The position numbers and the translations under genes were made by a program. DNA of 64,000 nt from Arthrobacter sp. OAP107. GTDB lineage: Bacteria; Actinomycetota; Actinomycetes; Actinomycetales; Micrococcaceae. The stretch covers positions 1,612,001-1,676,000 of the forward strand of contig NZ_JBEPOK010000001.1 of assembly GCF_040546765.1 (NCBI RefSeq), in the 5' to 3' direction. Shown here piece by piece: positions 32,391-42,850 of the stretch. The notes beneath the pieces are model-generated. The model searched no databases. It worked only from the letters and a program-made list of their open reading frames with translations, and was not told where the DNA came from. The number at the start of each line of letters is the position of its first letter. The stretch's first letter is position 1.

Positions 32391-32404
32391 ATTTTCCGGA
32401 AAAT
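32391..32404. promoter_or_regulatory. Perfect 14-bp palindrome upstream of ilvD
   Basis: ATTTTCCGGAAAAT is perfectly symmetric and unusually AT-rich for this genome. It lies 47 bp upstream of the -10 TAGACT (32451-32456) of ilvD. It is probably a regulator site; the cognate protein is unknown. Confidence 0.5.
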
Positions 32405-32450
32405 CTACCGAACGTGCCGCTTCCGGTCATTGGCAGCCGTTCCGGAGTCA

Positions 32451-32456
32451 TAGACT
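32451..32456 (+). promoter_or_regulatory. -10 TAGACT of ilvD, 7 nt before the ATG
   Basis: TAGACT followed by TTGACCC and then the ATG at 32464. Transcription would start at the start codon, so ilvD mRNA is probably leaderless, in agreement with the absence of a ribosome site. Confidence 0.5.
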
Positions 32457-32463
32457 TTGACCC

Positions 32464-34185
<1,722 letters not shown>

Positions 34186-34337
34186 CACCTTCCCCTTGCG
34201 GGTGGCGCTGAGCGCCTCCCGCAAGGGGCCCCTCGGCATCACCCTTATTAAGCCCTGCCGCCTTGTGGGGGGTTTGTTCCGGGGGGATATCGTTGGGAGT
34301 AACCGGCCGGCCACCTGTGCGGCTTATGGACAATGAC

Positions 34338-34355
34338 GTCCACACTGTGAGACGC
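34338..34355 (+). promoter_or_regulatory. TGAGACG box upstream of the ilvBNC leader (putative LtbR site)
   Basis: GTCCACACTGTGAGACGC matches the ilvD box at 14 of 18 positions. A TTGACA hexamer follows at 34368-34373, though I see no good -10 at standard spacing. The GTGAGA at 34347-34352 also forms an inverted repeat with TCTCAC at 34378-34383. Confidence 0.45.
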
Positions 34356-34403
34356 GGGCCGTGCTCGTTGACACGTATCTCACTTAGAGGGAAAACTGAA
34401 CGC

Positions 34404-34463
34404 ATGATCGCATTCGTTACCGTCGGCACCGTCGTCGTACTTACCAAGCGCGTGGCTCCATAG
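34404..34463 (+). CDS. ilvL: ilvBNC leader peptide (19 residues)
   Basis: MIAFVTVGTVVVLTKRVAP has eight of 19 residues that are branched-chain (one Ile, one Leu, six Val), including a Val-Val-Val-Leu run. AGAGGG lies about 12 nt upstream. The stop is followed by a hairpin and T-tract before ilvB. Scarcity of charged tRNA-Val, -Leu or -Ile would stall the ribosome in this run and change folding of the message. This is classic ribosome-mediated attenuation, as in the corynebacterial ilvBNC leader. It is too short for ordinary ORF calling. Confidence 0.85.
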   Translation: MIAFVTVGTVVVLTKRVAP

Positions 34464-34490
34464 CCCGACTGGTAACGAACTGTCACGCGC

Positions 34491-34532
34491 AACCCCTCGA
34501 AAAGCCGCCAGGCTGAGGGGTTTTTTTATTTT
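34491..34532 (+). terminator. Attenuator terminator of the ilvBNC operon
   Basis: AACCCCTC (34491-34498) pairs with GAGGGGTT (34515-34522), with an inner AGCC/GGCT stem, followed by a run of T interrupted by one A (to 34532). Upstream pairs that could compete are TTCGTTACC (34413-34421) with GGTAACGAA (34471-34479), 9 bp, and GCGCGTG (34448-34454) with CACGCGC (34484-34490), 7 bp. The first partner lies inside the leader coding region, so ribosome position can switch the fold. Confidence 0.82.
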
Positions 34533-34601
34533 CCGGGCGGGACGGAACGTTCAGTTTTCCCTAGCACCACACCAATTCAAGATCCACTAAGGAAGAGTTC
34601 G

Positions 34602-36503
34602 ATGAGCAAAGGATCGCCCATCAGCCCCTCGCTGATGGCTTCAAAGTCCGCTGGAGCCGCCAAGGCTCCGGAACGGGTCGGCAAGCCGGCTGACGCCGGG
34701 GTCGACACTGCTGCAGCCGCCTCTCCTGTCCTTGGGCCGAACAACGTCGTACCCCCGACGGTGATGACCGGCTCAGAAGCAATTGTCCGTTCGCTCGAAG
34801 AACTCGGCGTCGACGACATTTTCGGTTTGCCCGGTGGCGCGATCCTGCCCACCTACGACCCCTTGATGGCCTCCAAAATGAACCACGTTCTGGTCCGTCA
34901 CGAACAGGGAGCCGGCCACGCCGCGCAAGGCTACGCCATGGTCACCGGGCGGGTGGGCGTCTGCATCGCCACCTCGGGCCCGGGCGCCACCAACCTCGTC
35001 ACCGCCATCATGGATGCGCATATGGATTCCGTTCCGCTCGTGGCCATCACCGGCCAGGTCTCCAGCGGAGTGATCGGCACCGATGCCTTTCAGGAAGCCG
35101 ACATCGTAGGCATCACCATGCCCATCACCAAGCACTCGTTCCTGGTGACGGACCCCAACGACATCCCGCACGTCATGGCCGAGGCCTTCCACCTCGCCTC
35201 GACAGGACGTCCGGGCCCGGTCCTCGTTGACGTCGCCAAGGACGCCCAGCAGGGGCAGATGACCTTCTCCTGGCCGCCCAAGATCGACCTGCCGGGCTAC
35301 CGCCCCGTGGTCCGCGGCCACAACAAGCAGGTCCGCGAGGCCGCCAAGCTGATCTCCGCCGCCAGCAAGCCCGTGCTGTACGTGGGCGGCGGTGTGGTCA
35401 AGGCCCACGCCGCGGCCGAGCTCCGCGAACTGGCCGAGCTGACCGGCGCCCCCGTGGTCACGACGCTCATGGCCCGCGGGGTGTTCCCGGATTCGCACCC
35501 GCAGCACGTGGGCATGCCCGGCATGCACGGCACGGTTTCGGCCGTGACCGCGCTGCAGCAGGCCGACCTGCTCGTAACCCTGGGTGCGCGCTTCGATGAC
35601 CGCGTCACCGGCGTCCTGAAGACCTTCGCGCCCAACGCCAAGGTCATCCACGCGGACATCGACCCCGCGGAAATCTCCAAGAACCGCACCGCCGACGTTC
35701 CCATCGTGGGCTCCGTCAAGGAGATCATTCCGGAACTGACGGAAGCCGTCCGGACCCAGTTCGGCACCACCGGAACCCCGGACCTGGCCAACTGGTGGGC
35801 CTTCCTGAATAACCTGAAGGAGACCTACCCGCTGGGCTGGACCGAACCCGAGGACGGCCTGAGTGCACCGCAGCGCGTCATCGAACGCATCGGTGCCCTG
35901 ACCGGTCCCGAAGGCATCTACGTGGCCGGCGTGGGCCAGCACCAGATGTGGGCCGCGCAGTTCATCAAGTACGAGCGCCCGCACGCATGGCTGAACTCCG
36001 GCGGTGCCGGCACCATGGGCTACGCCGTGCCCGCCGCCATGGGCGCCAAGGTGGGGGAGCCGGACCGCGTGGTCTGGGCCATCGACGGCGACGGCTGCTT
36101 CCAGATGACCAACCAGGAACTGGCCACCTGTGCCATCAACAACATTCCCATCAAGGTTGCTGTCATCAACAACTCCTCGCTGGGCATGGTGCGCCAGTGG
36201 CAGACCCTCTTCTACGAGGGCCGCTACTCCAACACGGACCTGAACACCGGCCACGAGACCATCCGGATCCCGGACTTCGTCAAGCTCGGCGAGGCCTACG
36301 GCTGCGCCTCCTTCCGGTGCGAACGGGACGAGGACATCGACGCAACAATCCAGAAGGCGCTGGAGATCAATGACCGCCCCGTGGTCATCGACTTCGTGGT
36401 CAGCCCCGACTCCATGGTGTGGCCGATGGTGCCCGCCGGCGTCAGCAACGACCAGATCCAGGTTGCCCGCAACATGACCCCGGAATGGGAAGAGGAGGAC
36501 TGA
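34602..36503 (+). CDS. ilvB: Acetolactate synthase large (catalytic) subunit
   Basis: A 633-residue thiamine-diphosphate enzyme that makes 2-acetolactate and 2-aceto-2-hydroxybutyrate. The N-terminal 50 residues are an Ala/Ser-rich extension. The core contains the ThDP pyrimidine site LGVDDIFGLPGGAILPTYD and RHEQGAGHAAQGYAMVTGRV. Also present are the FAD-region ITKHSFLVTDPNDIPHV and the ThDP diphosphate motif GDGCFQMTNQELATCAINN ending INN. These distinguish it from other ThDP enzymes such as pyruvate oxidase. Expression is controlled by the upstream attenuator. ilvN starts 2 nt after the stop. Confidence 0.97.
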   Translation: MSKGSPISPSLMASKSAGAAKAPERVGKPADAGVDTAAAASPVLGPNNVVPPTVMTGSEAIVRSLEELGVDDIFGLPGGAILPTYDPLMASKMNHVLVRHEQGAGHAAQGYAMVTGRVGVCIATSGPGATNLVTAIMDAHMDSVPLVAITGQVSSGVIGTDAFQEADIVGITMPITKHSFLVTDPNDIPHVMAEAFHLASTGRPGPVLVDVAKDAQQGQMTFSWPPKIDLPGYRPVVRGHNKQVREAAKLISAASKPVLYVGGGVVKAHAAAELRELAELTGAPVVTTLMARGVFPDSHPQHVGMPGMHGTVSAVTALQQADLLVTLGARFDDRVTGVLKTFAPNAKVIHADIDPAEISKNRTADVPIVGSVKEIIPELTEAVRTQFGTTGTPDLANWWAFLNNLKETYPLGWTEPEDGLSAPQRVIERIGALTGPEGIYVAGVGQHQMWAAQFIKYERPHAWLNSGGAGTMGYAVPAAMGAKVGEPDRVVWAIDGDGCFQMTNQELATCAINNIPIKVAVINNSSLGMVRQWQTLFYEGRYSNTDLNTGHETIRIPDFVKLGEAYGCASFRCERDEDIDATIQKALEINDRPVVIDFVVSPDSMVWPMVPAGVSNDQIQVARNMTPEWEEED

Positions 36504-36505
36504 TC

Positions 36506-37018
36506 ATGAGCCGCCACACACTGTCCGTTCTGGTCGAAGACAAGCCCGGTGTGCTGACCCGCGTGGCCAGCCTTTTCGCCCGCCGCGCCTTCAACATCAA
36601 TTCCCTGGCCGTCGGCCCGACGGAAGTTCCGGGCATCTCCCGGATGACCGTCGTCGTCGACGCCGACGGTGACCTGATCGAACAGGTCACCAAGCAGTTG
36701 AACAAGCTGGTCAACGTGATCAAGATTGTTGAACTGACCTCCGAATCTTCCGTACAGCGCGACCACATCCTGGTCAAGGTACGTGCGGATGCCGCAACTC
36801 GTCTGCAGGTGACCCAGGCTGCAGACCTGTTCCGTGCTTCAGTGGTCGACGTCTCCACAGACTCGGTGGTCATTGAAGCAACAGGCCATCCCGAAAAGCT
36901 CACGGCACTGCTGTCAGTGCTGGAGCCCTTCGGTATCCGCGAAATTGTGCAGTCCGGCACCTTGGCCGTTGGACGGGGATCCCGCTCCATGAGTGATCGG
37001 GCGCTGCGCTCCGCCTAA
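36506..37018 (+). CDS. ilvN: Acetolactate synthase small (regulatory) subunit
   Basis: A 170-residue ACT-domain subunit that binds IlvB and confers valine feedback inhibition. The N-terminal ACT domain reads HTLSVLVEDKPGVLTRVASL, FARRAFNINSLAVGPTEVPG and ISRMTVVVDADGDLIEQVTK. The C-terminal half carries LTALLSVLEPFGIREIVQSG, the conserved end of the family. AGAGGAGGA precedes ATG 36506 by a few bases, and the 2-nt gap to ilvB implies coupling. Asparagine and glycine of FNINSLAVG, in the valine-binding site, are present. Confidence 0.97.
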   Translation: MSRHTLSVLVEDKPGVLTRVASLFARRAFNINSLAVGPTEVPGISRMTVVVDADGDLIEQVTKQLNKLVNVIKIVELTSESSVQRDHILVKVRADAATRLQVTQAADLFRASVVDVSTDSVVIEATGHPEKLTALLSVLEPFGIREIVQSGTLAVGRGSRSMSDRALRSA

Positions 37019-37092
37019 GCGGAAGCATTGCCCGCAAACGCAGCACCAAAGCAATACATCTACAAGAAATCCACTCAAGAGGAGTTACGCAA

Positions 37093-38118
37093 GTGACTGA
37101 AATGTTTTACGACGACGACGCCGACCTGTCGATCATCCAGGGCCGCAAGGTTGCCATTGTCGGCTACGGCTCCCAGGGCCACGCCCACGCGCAGAACCTG
37201 CGCGATTCCGGTGTCGAGGTTGTCATCGCCCTCAAGGAAGGCTCCAAGTCCATCGCCAAGGCCGAGGACGCGGGCTTCCAGGTCAAGAACGTTGCCGACG
37301 CCGCCGAATGGGCCGACGTCATCATGATCCTGGCGCCGGACCAGCACCAGCGCTCGATCTTCAACGACTCCATCAAGGACAAGCTGACCCCGGGCAAGGC
37401 CCTCGCCTTCGCTCACGGCTTCAACATCCGCTTTGGCTACATCCAGGCACCGGAGGGCGTTGACGTCATCCTGATCGCCCCGAAGGCCCCGGGCCACACG
37501 GTCCGCCGCGAATTCGAAGCCGGCCGCGGCATCCCGGACATCATCGCTGTTGAGCAGGACGCTTCCGGTTCCGCCTGGGACCTGGCCAAGTCCTACGCCA
37601 AGGCCATCGGCGGCACCCGCGCCGGCGTCATCAAGACCACCTTCACCGAAGAGACCGAAACCGACCTCTTCGGCGAGCAGGCTGTCCTCTGCGGCGGCGT
37701 GTCCCAGCTGGTCCAGTACGGCTTCGAAACCCTGACCGAAGCCGGCTACCAGCCGCAGATCGCCTACTTCGAGGTGCTGCACGAGCTCAAGCTCATCGTT
37801 GACCTCATGTGGGAAGGCGGCATCGCCAAGCAGCGCTGGAGCGTTTCCGACACCGCAGAATACGGCGACTACGTCTCCGGCCCGCGCGTCATCACCCCTG
37901 AGGTGAAGGAAAACATGAAGGCCGTCCTCGCAGACGTCCAGTCCGGTGCCTTCGCCAAGCGCTTCATCGAAGACCAGGACAACGGCGGCGTCGAGTTCAA
38001 GGAGCTGCGCGCCAAGGCTGAGCAGCACCCGATCGAGGGCGTTGGCCGCGAACTGCGCTCCCTGTTCTCCTGGCAGCAGCAGGACCAGGACTACGTCGAA
38101 GGCTCTGCAGCCCGCTAA
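37093..38118 (+). CDS. ilvC: Ketol-acid reductoisomerase (NADP)
   Basis: A 341-residue class I enzyme that converts acetolactate to dihydroxy-isovalerate. The Rossmann motif VAIVGYGSQGHAHAQNLRDS is at the N-terminus, where a downstream Ser/Arg stretch decides NADPH preference. IAPKAPGHTVRREFEAGRGI and FTEETETDLFGEQAVLCGGV hold the Mg-binding Asp and Glu residues (E-T-D-L-F-G-E). The last helix set ends with HELKLIVDLMWEGGI and SDTAEYGDY. The GTG start at 37093 sits 9 nt after GAGGAG; an ATG three codons later is possible. It is the third gene of ilvBNC. Confidence 0.97.
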   Translation: MTEMFYDDDADLSIIQGRKVAIVGYGSQGHAHAQNLRDSGVEVVIALKEGSKSIAKAEDAGFQVKNVADAAEWADVIMILAPDQHQRSIFNDSIKDKLTPGKALAFAHGFNIRFGYIQAPEGVDVILIAPKAPGHTVRREFEAGRGIPDIIAVEQDASGSAWDLAKSYAKAIGGTRAGVIKTTFTEETETDLFGEQAVLCGGVSQLVQYGFETLTEAGYQPQIAYFEVLHELKLIVDLMWEGGIAKQRWSVSDTAEYGDYVSGPRVITPEVKENMKAVLADVQSGAFAKRFIEDQDNGGVEFKELRAKAEQHPIEGVGRELRSLFSWQQQDQDYVEGSAAR

Positions 38119-38143
38119 GGCTGCGCCTTCCAGTGCGACAGTG

Positions 38144-38182
38144 AGGCCGGGTTCACACTTAACAATGTGAGCCCGGCCTTTC
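38144..38182 (+). terminator. Terminator of ilvBNC
   Basis: AGGCCGGGTTCACA (38144-38157) pairs with TGTGAGCCCGGCCT (38166-38179), 14 bp with one G-U pair and an 8-nt loop, followed by TTT, 26 bp beyond the ilvC stop. Confidence 0.82.
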
Positions 38183-38190
38183 CGTACGCC

Positions 38191-38196
38191 TAGACT
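38191..38196 (+). promoter_or_regulatory. -10 TAGACT upstream of serA
   Basis: TAGACT lies 38 bp before the serA GTG and right after the ilvC terminator, giving serA its own promoter with a leader of about 30 nt. The -35 is not clear. Confidence 0.4.
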
Positions 38197-38233
38197 TTAT
38201 TTACCCCCAGGACTTCAACGCAGAGGATCAGCT

Positions 38234-39823
38234 GTGTCAAAACCCGTAGTATTGCTTGCCGAAGAACTTTCGCCCGCCACCATCGAGGCCCTTGGCCCGG
38301 ACTTTGAAATCCGCCAGACCGACGGCGCCGATCGTTCCCAGCTGCTCTCTGCCATCGCGGACGTTGACGCCATCCTGGTCCGCTCCGCCACCAAGGTGGA
38401 CGCCGAGGCCATTGCCGCCGCGAAGAACCTGAAGGTCATCGCCCGTGCCGGCGTCGGCCTGGACAACGTCGACATCAAGGCCGCCACCCAGGCCGGTGTC
38501 ATGGTGGTCAACGCCCCGACGTCGAACATCGTGTCCGCCGCGGAACTGACCGTCGGCCACATCCTGAGCCTGGCCCGCCACATCCCGCAGGCCAGCGCCG
38601 CCCTGAAGGACGGCGAATGGAAGCGTTCCAAGTACACCGGCATTGAACTGTTCGAGAAGAAGATCGGCATCATCGGCCTGGGCCGCATCGGCGCGCTGGT
38701 GGCCGCCCGCCTGCAGGGCTTTGACACCGAGATCCTCGCGTTCGACCCCTACATCACCTCCGCCCGCGCCGCGCAACTCGGCGTGAAGCTCGTCACCCTG
38801 GACGAACTGCTCGCGCAGTCCGACTTTGTCACCATCCACATGCCCAAGACACCGGAAACGGTCGGCATGCTCGGCGCCGACGCTTTCAAGAAGATGAAGA
38901 GCACGGCCTACGTAATCAACGTGGCCCGCGGCGGCCTCGTTGACGAGGAAGCCCTCTACACCGCGCTGCAGGACCGCCAGATCGCCGGTGCCGCCGTGGA
39001 CGTCTTCGTCCAGGAGCCCAGCACCGACCTGCCGTTCTTCAAGCTGGACAACGTTGTGGTCACCCCGCACCTGGGCGCGTCCACGGACGAGGCACAGGAA
39101 AAGGCCGGCGTCTCCGTCGCCAAGTCCGTCCGCCTCGCCCTCGCCGGGGAACTGGTCCCGGACGCCGTGAACGTCGCCGGCGGCGTGATCGCACCCGACG
39201 TCCGACCGGGCATCCCGCTGATCGAGAAGCTGGGCCGCATCTTCACCGCGCTGACCCACGCCTCCGTGACCCAGATCGACGTCGAGGTTGCCGGCGAAAT
39301 CGCCGCCCTGGACGTCAAGGTCCTGGAGCTCGCCGCCCTCAAGGGGATCTTCGCCGACGTCGTCACCGAGCAGGTGTCCTACGTCAACGCGCCGGTGATC
39401 GCCGAGCAGCGCGGCATCAACGTCCGCCTCATCACCACCCCCGAGGCCGAGGACTACCGCAACGTCCTGACGCTGCGTGGCGCCCTGAGCGACGGTGCGC
39501 AGATTTCGGTGGCCGGTACCCTGACCGGTCCCAAGCAGGTGCAGAAGCTCGTCGGCGTGAACGGCTACGACGTCGAGATCCCCATCAGCGAGCACCTCGT
39601 GGTGGTGTCCTACGCCGACCGTCCGGGCGTCATCGGCACCATCGGCCACATCCTGGGCATGAACAACATCAACATCGGCGGCATGCAGGTGGCACGGAAC
39701 GCGGAGGGCGGCCAGGTCCTGGCGCTGCTCACCATCGACAGCTCCGTCCCGCAGCAGGTGCTGGACGCCATCAAGGCCGGCATCGGTGCCGAGATGGTGC
39801 GCGAAGTGGACCTCGAGGACTAG
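38234..39823 (+). CDS. serA: D-3-phosphoglycerate dehydrogenase (long, ACT-domain form)
   Basis: A 529-residue enzyme for the first step of serine synthesis. The catalytic/NAD domain has IGIIGLGRIGALVAARLQGF, then FDPYITSARAAQLGVKLVTL, VARGGLVDEEALYTAL (substrate Arg) and VVTPHLGASTDEAQEKAGVS (catalytic His). After residue 310 come the intervening domain and a C-terminal ACT domain (LVVVSYADRPGVIGTIGHIL, NINIGGMQVARNAEGGQVLA). This is the long form known from mycobacteria, which is inhibited by serine. The start is GTG 38234 with AGAGGA upstream. It is flanked by terminators on both sides. Confidence 0.97.
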   Translation: MSKPVVLLAEELSPATIEALGPDFEIRQTDGADRSQLLSAIADVDAILVRSATKVDAEAIAAAKNLKVIARAGVGLDNVDIKAATQAGVMVVNAPTSNIVSAAELTVGHILSLARHIPQASAALKDGEWKRSKYTGIELFEKKIGIIGLGRIGALVAARLQGFDTEILAFDPYITSARAAQLGVKLVTLDELLAQSDFVTIHMPKTPETVGMLGADAFKKMKSTAYVINVARGGLVDEEALYTALQDRQIAGAAVDVFVQEPSTDLPFFKLDNVVVTPHLGASTDEAQEKAGVSVAKSVRLALAGELVPDAVNVAGGVIAPDVRPGIPLIEKLGRIFTALTHASVTQIDVEVAGEIAALDVKVLELAALKGIFADVVTEQVSYVNAPVIAEQRGINVRLITTPEAEDYRNVLTLRGALSDGAQISVAGTLTGPKQVQKLVGVNGYDVEIPISEHLVVVSYADRPGVIGTIGHILGMNNINIGGMQVARNAEGGQVLALLTIDSSVPQQVLDAIKAGIGAEMVREVDLED

Positions 39824-39863
39824 TCCGACGAATCCCGGCCGGCAACGGCCAGGTCCCCAACGC

Positions 39864-39896
39864 GGGGTGAACTCCACGTCCTCTGGAGTTCACCCC
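39864..39896. terminator. Hairpin downstream of serA
   Basis: A perfect 13-bp stem GGGGTGAACTCCA/TGGAGTTCACCCC with a 7-nt loop, 41 bp after the serA stop. No T-run follows. A second small stem CCGGCCAA/TTGGCCGG overlaps its end (39895-39916). The remaining bases to the next gene (to 40054) hold a TACAAT -10-like hexamer near 39923, but I find no certain promoter. Confidence 0.6.
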
Positions 39897-40054
39897 GGCC
39901 AAGTATGATTGGCCGGTCTGCGTACAATAGCTAGGTTCGAATTTAAGGATCCAGCCGGCAGGCCGGCCAATACTTTTTGCACGCCCGCAAGGGACACCTC
40001 CACATTTCGCGGTCATCGTGGCGTGCGCACGCAATCCAGGTTTCAGGGAGCCCA

Positions 40055-42850
40055 ATGAACGCCGTCCAGAGGTTCATCAGAAGCAAAGTGCTGCTGCTGA
40101 CCGCTGCAATTCTGATCTTCGCCATGTGCCTGTCCGTCCTCGTCCAGACCCAGTCGCAGGCAGCGCTGAACCGGACCGTGGACCAGAACTCGCGCGGGCT
40201 CTACGACATCCTGGTCCAAGCCAAGGCCGGCTCGGACGGCACGCTCATGCAGCCCGAAATTGCCACCGGCCAGGGCGGCATCAGCTTCGACCAGCTACAG
40301 AAGATCCGGGACCTCTCCGGCACCGCTGTCGCCGCGCCCATCAGCCTCGTCTCGCGCGTGACGCAGAACCTCGAGACGCCGCGCCTGGAGGCCATGGACT
40401 ACCTGGGCTTCAACGCCGGGCTCGTCGGCACCGCGACCGCCGGGCAGCCCGGCGGCACCGACCCCAGCAAGTGGCCGGCAGCGCAGTCCGTGCTGAGCGA
40501 CACCCCCAAGAAGTACCGCCTCACGGCCAGCGCCACGAGCTCCGACGGATCCTCGCAGCACACCCTCTTCAAGTCCACTGCCGAGGGCACCCTCGGCAAG
40601 GGCAAGCTCGTCGAGCAGCAGGTCGACGGCGGCAACAGCATCCGGATCGCCGGTCCCGACGGCGAGACCGGAATCAAGTTCCCTGCTCCGGCCGGCGGGT
40701 CCGAGCACAACCTGTTCAACCTCACTGTTGCCCTGCCCATGGCTCCGGAGGTCACGGAGTCTGTGGTCGCCGTCGACCCCGTCTCCGAGCGTGCCCTGCT
40801 GGGCACCGCCGGTGACTTCCTGGCGCCGCTGGAGAAGGCACCCCCGGCCGACGCCCGCAGCGCCGAGGCGGTCGGCCAGCACCTGGAGAGCCTCTTCACC
40901 ACGGGCATCGGCATGAAGGAACTCGAGGAGGGCCCCGACTTCCTCGGTGTGAAGCTCAAGTACTGGGCTCCCATCACGACCCAGTACCAGCAGGCCAAGC
41001 GCAACGGCCAGCTCACCGAGGACTCCCAGGCCATTCCCCTGATCGTCCGCTCCGGTACGTCCGTCGACCTGAAGTACTCCGTGAAAATCGAGGAGATCGA
41101 CGACTCCGGAAACGTGGTCAAGGAGGTTGGCACCGCCGAACGCTCCCTGGACAAGGACTACCTGCCCTTCGTTTCCAAGTCGCCCTTTGCGCTGTCCTGG
41201 CCCGGGTCCACGGACTACTCGAAGCTGCTTGGCAACTCGGCGAACTTCAGCCGCGGCCTCTACAACCCCGCCACCTGGAGCACCAACTTCGCGTCCGCCC
41301 CCAAGTACACGGACGGCTCCACCGCAGGCAACGGTGCCGAGGACAAGACCGCCACCCCGGGCGAGTGGGTCACCGTGAACCGCCTGCCGGAGAAGAGCGC
41401 CACCGGCGAGGCCGTGGACCAGACCCAGCGGAACCCCGTGGACGAGCGCTCCTACCGGGAGAACCTCGAAACGGGCAAGAAGCTTGCCACCCCGCTCGCC
41501 ATGGTTTACGGCACCTTCGATCCCGCCGCCGTCCAGCAGGCGGCCGGGGACGTCAACCGGCTTCCGCTAGGCGGCTACGATCCCACGCCCATGACGCTGA
41601 CCAAGGACGCGCAGGGCAAGGACATTTCGGGCACCACGCTCAAGCCCTCCCTGAGCGCCACCGGGCTCGTCAGCCAGTCGGCCGGCGCCATCACCGACTA
41701 CTATGGTCTGGCTGCAGCCCGCGGCTATGAAAAGAACGCCTCCGTCATCGACGCCGTCCGCGTCCGCGCCAGTGCGGCCGGCAGCTGGAAGCAGGTCCAG
41801 CCTGAGGTGGACAAGCTCGCCGCCGAGATCCGGGACATGGGGCTCGAAGCCACCGTTGTGGCCGGTTCCGCCCGCGAGGACGCCAGTATCTTCGTTCCCG
41901 GCTACTCCAAGGACGACGCCGGCAAGGAGTCCGCGCTCGGCACCGTCCAGCAGTCGTGGGTCCGGCAGAACGCCGCCGACGCTGTGGCCGGCTCGCTGAC
42001 CGCGACGAACCTGACGCTGCTGTTCCTCACCCTCTGCGGTGCCGCGCTGCTGACCGGCGCCTCGACTGTCAGCTACGTGCGGCTTCGCCGCAGTGAAGCC
42101 GGCACACTGCGCGCCATGGGCTGGACCCAGCGCCGGATCCGCTCATGGGTCCTGGAGGAATTCGCCGTGGGCGCCGGACTGCTGGCGGTTGCCGGCATTG
42201 TGCTCAGCCTGTTGAGCTGGAATATCGCCACCGCCATCGTCTCGGCGTCCGTGCTGGCCCTGTACCTGGGCGCGGCCTTCTTCGCCGCCCAGCAGCTGCG
42301 CCACCGCGAGGTGGTCGACCAGGAGCCGCAGCACGACGAGAAGCTCATCGCCGTCGACTCGCCGCTGACCTTCGCGAACCGGCAGCTGAGCACGCACCGG
42401 TTCAACGCCATCTCGCTGGCCGTCGCGGTTGGTGTGTTCGCGTCGGCGGTTGGCGGCCTGATCGCCCTGCTGATCGACATCCCGCGGGCCGCCGGCGCCA
42501 GCGCCCTCAGCGGCCTGGCTGCCGCCAGCGTGGCCCTGCCCAGCATCATCCTCGGCCTGTCCGGCGTGGCGGTGGGGCTCCTGCTTACGCTGGTGACCGG
42601 GCGCTTCGAGCTGAAGGCCAAGCGCCGCTATCTCGGCACGCTGCAGGCGATGGGCTGGAATCCTGACATGCTGGGCCAGGTCCGCTTCTTCGAGAATGCC
42701 CTGGTGGGCGCGGTTGCCGTTCCGCTGGGCATCCTTGGCGCCCTGGGCATCGGCCTTGTTCTTGCCCCCTACGCCGCGCTGTGGGCCGCAGTGGCCGGAC
42801 TTGTGGCTGTTCTCTGCTGGATTCCGATTGCAACGAAAGTGGTCAAATGA
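40055..42850 (+). CDS. FtsX-like ABC transporter permease with large ectodomain
   Basis: A 931-residue membrane protein. ATG 40055 lies just after TCAGGGAG. A helix at about 13-33 (VLLLTAAILIFAMCLSVLVQ) is followed by about 620 residues of extracytoplasmic sequence. From residue 651 there are two FtsX/MacB-type membrane blocks, each with the LRAMGWTQRRIR or LQAMGWNPDMLG coupling loop. This is the architecture of ABC exporters or of permeases that signal across the membrane, and not of nutrient importers. The ectodomain has no family I can name. The gene overlaps its ATPase (ATGA). The substrate is unknown. Confidence 0.85.
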   Translation: MNAVQRFIRSKVLLLTAAILIFAMCLSVLVQTQSQAALNRTVDQNSRGLYDILVQAKAGSDGTLMQPEIATGQGGISFDQLQKIRDLSGTAVAAPISLVSRVTQNLETPRLEAMDYLGFNAGLVGTATAGQPGGTDPSKWPAAQSVLSDTPKKYRLTASATSSDGSSQHTLFKSTAEGTLGKGKLVEQQVDGGNSIRIAGPDGETGIKFPAPAGGSEHNLFNLTVALPMAPEVTESVVAVDPVSERALLGTAGDFLAPLEKAPPADARSAEAVGQHLESLFTTGIGMKELEEGPDFLGVKLKYWAPITTQYQQAKRNGQLTEDSQAIPLIVRSGTSVDLKYSVKIEEIDDSGNVVKEVGTAERSLDKDYLPFVSKSPFALSWPGSTDYSKLLGNSANFSRGLYNPATWSTNFASAPKYTDGSTAGNGAEDKTATPGEWVTVNRLPEKSATGEAVDQTQRNPVDERSYRENLETGKKLATPLAMVYGTFDPAAVQQAAGDVNRLPLGGYDPTPMTLTKDAQGKDISGTTLKPSLSATGLVSQSAGAITDYYGLAAARGYEKNASVIDAVRVRASAAGSWKQVQPEVDKLAAEIRDMGLEATVVAGSAREDASIFVPGYSKDDAGKESALGTVQQSWVRQNAADAVAGSLTATNLTLLFLTLCGAALLTGASTVSYVRLRRSEAGTLRAMGWTQRRIRSWVLEEFAVGAGLLAVAGIVLSLLSWNIATAIVSASVLALYLGAAFFAAQQLRHREVVDQEPQHDEKLIAVDSPLTFANRQLSTHRFNAISLAVAVGVFASAVGGLIALLIDIPRAAGASALSGLAAASVALPSIILGLSGVAVGLLLTLVTGRFELKAKRRYLGTLQAMGWNPDMLGQVRFFENALVGAVAVPLGILGALGIGLVLAPYAALWAAVAGLVAVLCWIPIATKVVK

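Noticed and set aside
34368..34373. TTGACA taken as the definite -35 of the ilvBNC leader
   Set aside because: No acceptable -10 occurs 16-19 bp downstream, so I list it only as a nearby hexamer and not as a promoter.
38237..39877. A 546-codon minus-strand frame opposite serA
   Set aside because: Shadow of phosphoglycerate dehydrogenase; Asp/Val/Gly-rich low-complexity product.
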